A stretch of DNA of 64,000 nucleotides from Luteimonas suaedae (GTDB lineage: Bacteria > Pseudomonadota > Gammaproteobacteria > Xanthomonadales > Xanthomonadaceae), in the NCBI RefSeq assembly GCF_008312895.1, contig NZ_VSSP01000001.1, forward strand, positions 1 to 64,000, given 5' to 3'. Within the stretch, counting starts at the first letter, position 1. Every line of letters starts with the position of its first letter. Below, piece after piece: positions 52,854-60,862 of this stretch. Below the pieces are notes generated by a model. That model was not told the DNA's origin, searched no databases, and saw only the letters and a list, made by a program, of their open reading frames with translations. Position numbers and translations under genes: made by a program.

Positions 52854-53246
52854 CTACGCCTCGAAGCGGCTGGCGGCGTCGCGGTCGCGCTCGTATCGGT
52901 TCGCGAGCGGAAACGGCGGCAACCAGGACTCGCGACGGACGGTCCAGAGTTCGTAGGTGGGCATCAGTTGGTCGGTGGCGTCCAGGGATCCCAGGTGCAC
53001 TTCGATTTCATCCGCAGTGCGTGAGAATACGGATGAGCCGCAGCGGGGACAGAAGAATCGTCCGGCGTAGTCGCGCGTTTCGCCCGCGATCGTCACCGCA
53101 TCCTGGGGGAACACCGCGGAAGCGTGAAACAGGGCCCCATGATGCTTGCGGCAGTCGAGGCAGTGACACAGGCCGACCCGGTACGGGAGCCCCGATGTCA
53201 CAATGCGCACGTTGCCGCACAGGCAGCCGCCCGTGAATCGGTCCAT
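52854..53246 (-). CDS. GFA family (glutathione-dependent formaldehyde-activating enzyme-like) protein
   Basis: The 130-residue protein has the GFA zinc pattern: GGCLCGNVRI, GLCHCLDCRKHHGALFHASA and FFCPRCGSSVFSR, giving the Cys pairs that hold two zinc ions. The remaining strands (EIEVHLGSLDATDQLMPTYE) are typical. Few GFA proteins truly bind formaldehyde adducts, so the substrate is open. The ATG at 53246 has GGAGAAG upstream. Confidence 0.92.
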   Translation of the reverse strand: MDRFTGGCLCGNVRIVTSGLPYRVGLCHCLDCRKHHGALFHASAVFPQDAVTIAGETRDYAGRFFCPRCGSSVFSRTADEIEVHLGSLDATDQLMPTYELWTVRRESWLPPFPLANRYERDRDAASRFEA

Positions 53247-53679
53247 GCTGCGTCTTCTCCAACACCAAGCGGGCTGAACGTTTACAACGAACAGCGCGGT
53301 CATTGCAATTGCTGGCTGCGGACGGGGCCACGTGCCGCCGTAAAGGTGTCAGGGGCGAACGGCCCTTACTACCGTCATTCCCGCGAAGGCGGGAAGTGCT
53401 TTACAACAGCCCGAAGGGCTGGTCATCCATGGACGTCATGCCATTGAAAATCAACGTCCCTAGATTCCCGCCTTCGCGGGAATGACAAGCAAAAGCAAGA
53501 CGTTGCCGGTTCAAGCAGGTGCCATTCGTGTCAGGGGCAATTGTCGACCTTCTCCATCACCAGCTCTTGCCAGCGCCCGCAATCGGGCAGGACCTGGTCC
53601 GTTGCCGTGGCGTGCCGATTGTTGGGTGCAGGGTCGGTTGCTAGTCTAGTCCGGAACCCCCGAATCGGCAGACGGCAAC
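53247..53679. other. Intergenic region with an inverted paired repeat
   Basis: The 433-base gap contains the lead-in AGGTGTCAGGGGCGAACGGC (53345-53364), the paired repeat 53372-53486 and a mirrored lead-in near 53512-53540. Nothing gene-like is visible. Confidence 0.55.
53372..53486 (-). repeat. Paired CGTCATTCCCGCG repeat unit, inverted copy
   Basis: The unit runs from CGTCATTCCCGCGAAGGCGG through TTTACAACAGCCCGAAGGGC to CCGCCTTCGCGGGAATGACA. Its interior is the reverse complement of the copy at 51322-51434. Lead-ins GTGTCAGGGGCGAACGG and CAAAAGCAAGACGTTGCC flank it on both sides. Confidence 0.78.
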
Positions 53680-54720
53680 TTGGACAGGCGACAATTCATC
53701 GGAAATGCTGCGCTGGCGGCCGCCTTGCTGCCGCTCGCCGGCGGGCGCGGCGCGATGGCGGCCCCGCGAGGGCGATTGCTGCCGGTGCCGCTGGCCAAGG
53801 GCGACACCGTCGCACTGGTCAGCCCGTCATCGGCCGTCGACGACACGTTCGACCTGCAGCTTGCCCGGGAGGTCATGGAGGCGCTGGGCTTCGAGGTCAG
53901 GACCGGGGCGCACTACGCGGCGAGGCGAGGGCACCTGGCGGGCACCGATGCCGGGCGCGCCGGCGACATCAATGCGATGTTCGCCGACGGCGAGGTCAAG
54001 GCCGTCATCTGCGTACGCGGCGGCTCCGGCGCGGCGCGCCTGTTGCCGCTGCTCGACTACGACGTCATCCGTGCCAATCCCAAGGTGCTGCTCGGCTATT
54101 CCGACGTCACCGCTCTGCACAACGCCATCCATGCGCAGACCGGTCTGGTCACCTTCCATGGGCCCAATGGGTCGGGCAGCTGGAACCGCTTCAATGCCGA
54201 CCAGTTCCGGCGCGTGTTCTTCGATCGCGAGCTGATGCAATACCGGAACGTGGTCGATGCCGGGGATGAACTGGTGCAGCGCCGCAACCGCACCGTCACC
54301 ATCACCGGCGGGAAGGCGCGTGGCGAACTGGTGGGCGGCAACCTGACCGTGCTGACGGCCGTGGCCGGCTCGCCGTACCTGCCCGATTTCACCGGCAAGG
54401 TCCTGTTCCTGGAGGACGTGTCGGAGGCGCCGTACCGCGTCGACCGCATGTTGAGCACCTTGAAGCTGATGGGCGCGCTGGACAAGATCGCCGGTTTCAT
54501 TTTCGGCGAGTGCACCGATTGCGACCCCGGCGACGGGTATGGCTCGCTGACGCTGGAGCAGATCCTCGACGACCACATCCGGCCGTTGAACATCCCTGCC
54601 TATCGCGGCGCGATGATCGGGCACATCCGGCAACAGTTCATCGTGCCTGTCGGCGGCAGGGTGGAACTGGATGCCGATGCCGGGAGCTTCCGCCTGCTGG
54701 AGCCGGTGTTCCAGGATTGA
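53680..54720 (+). CDS. Exported LD-carboxypeptidase (peptidase family S66)
   Basis: A TTG start at 53680 gives a 346-residue protein with a Tat-like leader (MDRRQFIGNAALAAALLPLA to GAMAAP). The S66 core shows GDTVALVSPSSAVDD, KAVICVRGGSGAARLLPLLD, KVLLGYSDVTALHNAI with nucleophile Ser, KVLFLEDVSEAPYRVDRML with catalytic Glu and YRGAMIGHIRQQFIVPVGG with His. Members trim murein peptides or, like MccF, cleave peptide antibiotics. It lies 98 bases upstream of the borosin-like precursor in the same direction, so a processing or immunity role is possible. Confidence 0.9.
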   Translation: MDRRQFIGNAALAAALLPLAGGRGAMAAPRGRLLPVPLAKGDTVALVSPSSAVDDTFDLQLAREVMEALGFEVRTGAHYAARRGHLAGTDAGRAGDINAMFADGEVKAVICVRGGSGAARLLPLLDYDVIRANPKVLLGYSDVTALHNAIHAQTGLVTFHGPNGSGSWNRFNADQFRRVFFDRELMQYRNVVDAGDELVQRRNRTVTITGGKARGELVGGNLTVLTAVAGSPYLPDFTGKVLFLEDVSEAPYRVDRMLSTLKLMGALDKIAGFIFGECTDCDPGDGYGSLTLEQILDDHIRPLNIPAYRGAMIGHIRQQFIVPVGGRVELDADAGSFRLLEPVFQD

Positions 54721-54818
54721 TCCGGCAAAAAGGGGAGGGCGGAGCAGGCAGGCCGGGACGCGGCGGAGCTGAACATTCCTATGCTAATGTCCGCGCGGGG
54801 ATAGGCCCAGGGGGGGAC

Positions 54819-55037
54819 ATGTCGAATCTGCTCGATCTGATGAGGAAGCTCAGCGGCGATGCCGCGCTGGCTGCGGAGTACGAGAAGGACCCGGACGCGG
54901 TGACGCGGCGTGCCGGGCTGTCGGACGATGAGCGCAAGGCGATGCTGGGCAAGGACTACGCAGCGATCAAGCGGCTCACCGGACTGGCGGACGGAAAATT
55001 CGCCACCAACCACATCATCCAGGCCTACGACGAATAA
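54819..55037 (+). CDS. Borosin-like RiPP precursor peptide (LigA-fold leader)
   Basis: The 72-residue peptide resembles split-borosin precursors such as SonA and the small LigA domain: MSNLLDLMRKLSGDAALAAE, then YEKDPDAVTRRAGLSDDE, RKAMLGKDYAAIKRLTGL, and a short C-terminal tail ADGKFATNHIIQAYDE that would be the methylated core. In split borosins the methyltransferase is separate and methylates backbone amides of the precursor's C-terminal residues, without leader removal being required. Here the gene ends 28 bases before the GGDEF/methyltransferase fusion, a two-gene operon. The ATG at 54819 follows a G-rich stretch. Confidence 0.82.
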   Translation: MSNLLDLMRKLSGDAALAAEYEKDPDAVTRRAGLSDDERKAMLGKDYAAIKRLTGLADGKFATNHIIQAYDE

Positions 55038-55065
55038 CTCGCTCCCTGACGCCAGGCGCCAGCCC

Positions 55066-57609
55066 ATGATCCGGTGGATGCACATCGCGCTGCTGCTGCT
55101 GGCTTTCGCCGGCGCGCCAGCGTTGGCGGCCGACGGGCTGGAGGCGCAAGTCCAGCAGATCGAGCGGCTGGCGGTAAGCGCGCACTGGCGGGAATCGAAC
55201 GCAAAGATCGAAGCGCTATCGTCGCGGCTGGATGCGCTTACGCCGGAGCAGCGCCACCGCGTCGCGTTCGTGCGCCTGCGCAACCTCGGGCTCGCCGGCG
55301 ACTCACGTGCCGCGCTGGAGGGCCTGGCCGATCTGCTGCAACAGGACCTGCCCACGGCGTTGCGTATTCGCGTCTATGCCACCGCCATCAGCATCGCGGC
55401 CAACACCGAGGACTGGCCGCTGGCGTTCGGCTGGTTGAGCGAGAGCCTGTCGTACCTGCCCGAGGCCCCTGACGAATCGGCCAAGCTGCTCGGTGTCGCC
55501 AGCTACCTGCACACGCTCGTGGGCGAGACTGGGAAGGCGCGGGAACTGGCGCTGCGCGCGCTCCGCGAGATCGAATCCGGCAACGACCCCAGAACGTTGT
55601 GCCGGGCTCTCGCCGACGTGGCGCTGGCCGAGGACCATGCGCACAACTTCCGCGAAGCGGAAGGCTGGCGACGTCGCCAGATCGACGCATGCGAGCGCGC
55701 AGGCGACCTCATCTTCGTCGCCAACGGCAAGTATGGCGTCGGCAAGATGGCGGCCAGCCAGGGCCACCATGCCGAGGCACTGGAGTGGGCCCGGCAGGCG
55801 CTCGTGGAGTTCGAGGCCGCGGGCTTCGCGGCCGGCGCATGGAGCGCGAGACTGGTCGTTGCCGAAAGCCTGATCGAGTCGAATCGCGGGCTCGACGAGG
55901 CCCAGGCGCTGCTGACCGATACGCTGCAGTACTACCGTACGCAGGAAGCCGACCTGGCCATTGCCGAGACCGAGCGCCTGCTCGCCCGGCTGGCGGAACG
56001 GCGCGGCGACCTCGCCGCGGCGCTCACCCACTTCAAGCAGGCGATGTCGGCCTCGGAAGCGGCCGGGCGCGTCGCGCACGAGCGCCGCCTGGCCTACCTG
56101 CAGGTCGAGTTCGACACCCGGCTGAAGGAACAGCAGATCGCCCTGCTCGAGGCCGAGAACGAACTGGCCGCGCTGCAGGCCGCCGCGACGCAGCGCCGGC
56201 AACTGCTGCTCGGCGTGGGCATGCTCGGGTTGCTGGTCACCGCCCTCCTGCTGTCCGGGCTGCTGCGTCACTCGTTCCGCGAGCGTCGTCGCTACCGCTG
56301 GCAGTCCGAGCACGACAGCCTGACCCGCCTGTACAACTACCAGCAGGTGCGCAAGCTCGGCGAAGCGGCGTTCGCGCACGCGCGCGATACGGGGCGGCCG
56401 TTCACCGCGATCGTCGCCGACATCGACCTGTTCAAGCAGGTCAACGATCGCTATGGCCACGCCGCCGGTGACGAGGCGCTGCGTTCGCTCGGCAATTGGA
56501 TCGGCGAGGCAGTCGACGGACGTGGCATCGCCGGGCGCAGTGGCGGCGACGAGTTCACGATCCTGCTCGATACGGACGCAGCCGAAGCCGAAGCATTGCT
56601 GCAGCGTCTGCGCGACCGGATCGAGCCGATCACCGTGTTCGGGCGCACCTTCAGCTTCGCCATCAGCTCGGGTGTGTGCCAAGCCGACGGCCACGCCGCC
56701 ACGCTGGAACAGCTGATCCACGCGGCCGACCAGGCCTTGTACCGCGCCAAGCACGAAGGCCGCGACCGCGTGGTCTGTGCGAACGACCATGCCGCCGTTG
56801 CGCCCGAGTCGACCGCGGGCCTGGTGGTGGTCGGCAGCGGCATCGAGTTCGGCCGCCACGTCAGCGAGCGCGCCCTGTCGGAGATCCGCGAGGCCCAGGT
56901 GGTGTTCTGCCTGGCCGATCCGTTCGCACTGGCGATGATCAGCAGCTTCCGCCCCGATGCGATCAACCTCGGCGTCCATTACGCCGTCGGCAAGGACCGG
57001 CGCCAGACCTACCGCGAGATCGACGCGGCGATCATGGCCGAGGTACGTGCCGGCAAGCGGGTGTGCGCGGTGTTCTACGGCCACCCGGGCGTATTCGCCG
57101 ACGTGCCGCACCGGGTGGTGCGCAAGGCGCGGGAAGAAGGCATCCGGGCACGCATGGAACCGGGGATTTCCGCCGAGGCCTGCCTGTACGCCGACCTCGG
57201 CATCGACCCGGGACAGCATGGCGTGCAGTCGATGGAGACGACCCATTTCCTGGTCCACGACCGCCGGCCGGATACCGCCGGCCCGGTGCTGCTGTGGCAG
57301 GTGGCCCTCGCGGGGGACCTGTCGTGTACCCGGTTCCATGCCGAGCGCGAAGGGCTGCAGGCCCTGGTCGACAAGCTGCTGCGCTGGTACCCGCCGGAAC
57401 ACGAGGTGATCCTCTACGAGGCGGCAAGGCTTCCGATTGAAACCCCGCGTGCTGAGCGGCTGCCGCTGCGCGACCTGCCGGCGGCGCATTACGAGGAATA
57501 CACGACGCTCGTCATCCCGCGGCTCGCCGGCCCCGCGGGGGAATGGCCCGGGAAGAAAAGGGCGGCTGAACCGGACCCCGCTTTCGCGGCGGACTTGACA
57601 CGCAAATAA
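55066..57609 (+). CDS. TPR sensor - GGDEF diguanylate cyclase - borosin N-methyltransferase fusion
   Basis: This 847-residue protein has a signal peptide (1-22), a periplasmic TPR-like helical array (about 25-340), a coiled coil, and one transmembrane helix (about 380-401). A cytoplasmic GGDEF domain (about 415-570) follows with IVADIDLFKQVNDRYGHAAG and intact SGGDEF at 493-497; no RxxD inhibitory site is visible. Residues 585-825 are a tetrapyrrole-methylase-fold borosin methyltransferase: VVGSGIEFGRHVSERAL, Tyr639, Arg645 and Tyr649 in YAVGKDRRQTY, CAVFYGHPGVFADVPHRVV, PGISAEACLYADLGIDPG and GPVLLWQVA. Spacing of the Tyr/Arg/Tyr set equals that in OphMA. It should methylate the adjacent precursor, perhaps controlled by c-di-GMP synthesis. 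Confidence 0.88.
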   Translation: MIRWMHIALLLLAFAGAPALAADGLEAQVQQIERLAVSAHWRESNAKIEALSSRLDALTPEQRHRVAFVRLRNLGLAGDSRAALEGLADLLQQDLPTALRIRVYATAISIAANTEDWPLAFGWLSESLSYLPEAPDESAKLLGVASYLHTLVGETGKARELALRALREIESGNDPRTLCRALADVALAEDHAHNFREAEGWRRRQIDACERAGDLIFVANGKYGVGKMAASQGHHAEALEWARQALVEFEAAGFAAGAWSARLVVAESLIESNRGLDEAQALLTDTLQYYRTQEADLAIAETERLLARLAERRGDLAAALTHFKQAMSASEAAGRVAHERRLAYLQVEFDTRLKEQQIALLEAENELAALQAAATQRRQLLLGVGMLGLLVTALLLSGLLRHSFRERRRYRWQSEHDSLTRLYNYQQVRKLGEAAFAHARDTGRPFTAIVADIDLFKQVNDRYGHAAGDEALRSLGNWIGEAVDGRGIAGRSGGDEFTILLDTDAAEAEALLQRLRDRIEPITVFGRTFSFAISSGVCQADGHAATLEQLIHAADQALYRAKHEGRDRVVCANDHAAVAPESTAGLVVVGSGIEFGRHVSERALSEIREAQVVFCLADPFALAMISSFRPDAINLGVHYAVGKDRRQTYREIDAAIMAEVRAGKRVCAVFYGHPGVFADVPHRVVRKAREEGIRARMEPGISAEACLYADLGIDPGQHGVQSMETTHFLVHDRRPDTAGPVLLWQVALAGDLSCTRFHAEREGLQALVDKLLRWYPPEHEVILYEAARLPIETPRAERLPLRDLPAAHYEEYTTLVIPRLAGPAGEWPGKKRAAEPDPAFAADLTRK

Positions 57610-57787
57610 CAGTCGAAGGCATACGGTGTGCCTGCACTACGACGCAATGTCGTAACGGCCACTCAGCCGCGCCGCACTCCCACTCACTCTCCGCACTGGG
57701 CATCGCACTCCTGCAATCTGCAGGAGGCTTGGCTTCGGCCATCCTGGATTCGCAATGGGCGAATCTTCTCTACAGGCGATCAGTCTC

Positions 57788-58231
57788 ATGAATACTCAGA
57801 CCAGTCCTTCGACCCTCAACGTGCTCGACACCGCCGCGGCGAACGGCACGTTCAAGACCTTCGGCGCCGCCGTGGAAAAAGCGGGCATGACCGAGACCCT
57901 CCGCGGCGCCGGGCCGTTCACCGTCTTCGCTCCGACCGATGCGGCGTTCGAACAGCTGCCGGCAGGCCGGCTCGACACGTTGTTCAAGCCGGAAAACAAG
58001 GCGGAACTGGCCTCGATCCTCAACTACCACGTCCTCAGCGGCCGCAAGAGCGCGGAAGACATCGGCAAGTGGGACAAGGCCAGGACCGTCAACGGCCAGT
58101 CCGCTCCGGTCATGCTGACCGATGGCAAGGTCAGCATCGATGGTGCCCAGGTCACGTCGGCCGACATCGAATCAAGCAACGGCGTCATCCACGGCATCGA
58201 CAAGGTCAACATGCCCAGCAAGGTGAATTAA
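57788..58231 (+). CDS. Fasciclin (FAS1) domain protein
   Basis: The 147-residue protein is a single FAS1 domain: NVLDTAAANGTFKTFGAAVE, AGPFTVFAPTDAAFEQLP, ASILNYHVLSGRKSAEDIGK and SNGVIHGIDKVNMP. There is no signal peptide with the ATG at 57788, unusual for FAS1 proteins, which mostly act in adhesion; an upstream start at 57755 adds no convincing leader either. A strong terminator follows 24 bases later. Confidence 0.92.
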   Translation: MNTQTSPSTLNVLDTAAANGTFKTFGAAVEKAGMTETLRGAGPFTVFAPTDAAFEQLPAGRLDTLFKPENKAELASILNYHVLSGRKSAEDIGKWDKARTVNGQSAPVMLTDGKVSIDGAQVTSADIESSNGVIHGIDKVNMPSKVN

Positions 58232-58254
58232 CCGTTCCCGCTTGTCTGCAATGC

Positions 58255-58285
58255 AATGGCGGAGAGAAATCTCCGCCATTTTTTG
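58255..58285 (+). terminator. Rho-independent terminator after the fasciclin gene
   Basis: AATGGCGGAGA pairs perfectly with TCTCCGCCATT around GAAA (58255-58280) and is followed by a run of T (58279-58284). It ends the 53.7-58.2 kb rightward gene series. Confidence 0.92.
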
Positions 58286-58444
58286 TGGGAGAAGAAGGGA
58301 GTTGCCGGACGTGGATGCAGACGTTGTGGAGGTTGCGGGATGATCCGGGGCGCACAAGCGACGTGAGTATCGCGGGCGTGGCTCTCGACCAGCCGTCGTG
58401 CGCCCTGTCGTCACCATGGATCCCTCGGACGGCGTTGCGTCCGA

Positions 58445-60775
58445 CTAGTTCCGCGGCACCGCCAGCCGCAGATCGCTTTCCCGCATCACCAGTTCCGAGA
58501 AGATCACTTGGGTTTCGTCCGGAGACAGGTCGAGCCCCCAGCCCTCGAACGACGGCGGCAGCGCGACGACGTCGGTGACGGACGAATTCGCGTGTTCGAA
58601 CAGCGACAGTGCAGGCATGCCTTCCGCCGCACGCCGCACGAAGTAGACGCCGTCGCGTGCCGGCACCCAGTTGGCGCCGTCCCGGGGCTCGAGGTCGGCC
58701 ATCAGCAACGCTTCCGATCCTGATGCAGCGCCGGCACGCCAGTCTTCCCTCGGCCGCTGCCACAGTCCCCGCGCATCGGGCTTGCTGTAGAGCAGCCGGC
58801 TGCCGTCAGCGGATTCCCGGGGATGGGCGCCTGATCCGGCCGTGATCGTGACCGGCGGTCCACCGGCGGCCGGCTGGGCATGGATCCGCCACGCGCCGCT
58901 GCGGTTGGACTCGAAGTAGATCCACGCGCCGTCGCGCGACCACGCCGGATTGCGGTTGTCGCCCGGCCCGTCGACGATCCGCTGCGGCGCGCCCCCTTCC
59001 GGCGAGACGGTGAAGATCGCGGTCTTGCCTTCCGGGCTGCCGTCGAATGCGATCCGTGCGCCGTCGGGCGACCATGCGGGGTTGTCGACGAAAGCGCCGT
59101 CGAAATCTGCGATCTGCACCGCGTTGCGTCCATCGCGATCGCTGACCCAGATGCCGTAGGGGCCGCTGCGGTTGGAGGCGAATGCGATCCGCGCGCCGTC
59201 GGGCGACCACGCCGGATTCGAGTCCCAGCGGGTCGAGCGGACGAACCGGCCGGCATCGAGTTCCGTCCGGCTGGCGAGATCGATCTGCCGCAGTTGAGAG
59301 CGATGCATCCACTGCTCGAAGGCGATGGCGTCGACGCCCGTCGCCGTCGATGGCTGCTGGACATTCTCGTTGCCCAGGGCGACGGGCCGCAGGTCCTCGC
59401 CGTTCGGATCCATCGACCAGAGGCCATAGGTGCCCGAGCGCGTCGAGGTGAACAGGAGCCGCTCGCCGTGCGGCGACCAGGCCAGTCCGTTGATCTTGTG
59501 ATTGTCGAAGGTCAGGCGGGTCGGCTCGCCGCCGTCCGGGGTGAGCCGGTAGAGATCCTTGGTGACTTCATTGACGGCGCGGACGAAAACGATCGACGCG
59601 CCATCGCGTGCGAATCGCGGGTCCATGTCGCCGAGCGAGCCGGGCTCCGGACTCGACACGATCCGCCTTTCACCGCTCTCGAGCGTGGCCAGGACGATCC
59701 GGTAGGGTGAGGTGGCGTTTTCCCGGCGGGCGTAGGCGACCTGGGCGCCGTCCGGCGACAGGCTCATGCCGCGGATCTCGGTGGCCGCATCGTCACCGGA
59801 CACGCGGGTGACGCCGCCACCCAGCGCCGAGACGCGCATGATCGAGATCCCGGCGCCGTCGGAACGCGCGAACAGCAGTGTCCGCCCGTCCGCGGACCAG
59901 ACGGGATGGCGCTCGTCGGCATCGCTGTTCGTCAGGTTGAGGACGTCTTCGCTTCCGATCGTTTTCACGTAGACGTCGAAGGCGCCGTCGCCGCCGTCCC
60001 AGATGAAGGCGACGCGGCTGCCGTCGGGCGACAGGGCGGGTTCGAGTTCGCGGCCGACGAAGCTCGTCAGCGGACGTACGTCGTAGCCGGCGACGCCGGA
60101 GGCATTTCCCGCCGGCCGCGAACCGACCAGGAAAACCGCGGCCGCGGCGGCAGCGACGCAAGCGGCGGCCAGCCCGTACAGGACGGGCCTGTTCCGGAGC
60201 GCCCGGAACGCCCCGGAACCAGCTGCCTGCCCGGCGGATTGCGCATCGGGCTCCGGCGGGCCGGCCGCAGACGGGTCGGTGGCCGGCGCGGCGACCACTG
60301 CGGCGACCTTGGCCGGCGCGATGGGAGCGATCAGGCGATAGCCGGCTTTCCGGATCGTTTCGATGTAGCGCGGGGCCTGCGCGTCGTCGTCGAAGATCTT
60401 CCGGAGTTCCGAGACCGCCCGGTTGAGGAGATAGTCGTCGGCGACGGTGCCGGCCCATACGGTGTCGAGAAAGGTCTCCCTGGCAATCACGGCGCCCGGA
60501 CGCTCCGCCATCAGCACCAGCACCTGCATGACCTTCGGCTCGACCTGCGCGACGCGCCCGTGGATCGAGATCCGGTTGAGCGAGGGCTGGACCAGCGCAT
60601 CGCCCGCGGTGAAGCCCGGCGGTCCCCCCCGGACCGCCCGGTCTCCGGATCCTGCATCGATCTTCCCGATTGTCGTCTGTTCGCTCACCCGCGCCCACCG
60701 CCCGGAGCTGCGCTCTTCGGCGACGCCCACCGGCGCCTGCAGCGAATCTATCGCAAAACCATAGCTTCCCTCCAT
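58445..60775 (-). CDS. CadC-like winged-helix regulator with TolB-type propeller
   Basis: The 776-residue protein has an OmpR/PhoB-type winged helix near the N-terminus (VEPKVMQVLVLMAERPGAVI, TFLDTVWAGTVADDYLLNRA, AVSELRKIFDDD, ETIRKAGYRLIAP), one transmembrane helix (PVLYGLAAACVAAAAAAVFL) and a large periplasmic TolB/WD40-like propeller with repeats such as NPAWSPDGARIAFASNRSGP. Such membrane-bound regulators bind DNA directly while sensing outside. It is divergent from the cytochrome/PQQ dehydrogenase gene and may control it. The start is uncertain; the domain begins about 60 residues in. Confidence 0.92.
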   Translation of the reverse strand: MEGSYGFAIDSLQAPVGVAEERSSGRWARVSEQTTIGKIDAGSGDRAVRGGPPGFTAGDALVQPSLNRISIHGRVAQVEPKVMQVLVLMAERPGAVIARETFLDTVWAGTVADDYLLNRAVSELRKIFDDDAQAPRYIETIRKAGYRLIAPIAPAKVAAVVAAPATDPSAAGPPEPDAQSAGQAAGSGAFRALRNRPVLYGLAAACVAAAAAAVFLVGSRPAGNASGVAGYDVRPLTSFVGRELEPALSPDGSRVAFIWDGGDGAFDVYVKTIGSEDVLNLTNSDADERHPVWSADGRTLLFARSDGAGISIMRVSALGGGVTRVSGDDAATEIRGMSLSPDGAQVAYARRENATSPYRIVLATLESGERRIVSSPEPGSLGDMDPRFARDGASIVFVRAVNEVTKDLYRLTPDGGEPTRLTFDNHKINGLAWSPHGERLLFTSTRSGTYGLWSMDPNGEDLRPVALGNENVQQPSTATGVDAIAFEQWMHRSQLRQIDLASRTELDAGRFVRSTRWDSNPAWSPDGARIAFASNRSGPYGIWVSDRDGRNAVQIADFDGAFVDNPAWSPDGARIAFDGSPEGKTAIFTVSPEGGAPQRIVDGPGDNRNPAWSRDGAWIYFESNRSGAWRIHAQPAAGGPPVTITAGSGAHPRESADGSRLLYSKPDARGLWQRPREDWRAGAASGSEALLMADLEPRDGANWVPARDGVYFVRRAAEGMPALSLFEHANSSVTDVVALPPSFEGWGLDLSPDETQVIFSELVMRESDLRLAVPRN

Positions 60776-60862
60776 TCAGGCACGGGTCCATTCGTTCTCT
60801 CCTTGCATCGTCCCGGTCCAGGTGGCCGCTTCTTGAACGCTTGCAGCCAGGAGGATGTCTCC

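Noticed and set aside
55303-57489. A 728-codon frame opposite the GGDEF/methyltransferase gene
   Set aside because: Antisense shadow; the rightward frame has clear GGDEF and borosin motifs.
55066-57609. Reading the C-terminal methylase as a cobalamin- or siroheme-type tetrapyrrole enzyme
   Set aside because: The fold is shared, but the YxxGKxRxxTY, YGHPGVF and PGISAE set with a neighbouring precursor-like peptide fits borosin enzymes, and no cobalamin or siroheme genes are nearby.
57512-57742. A small leftward gene after the fusion protein
   Set aside because: No ribosome site, overlap with the fusion's 3' end and no family resemblance.
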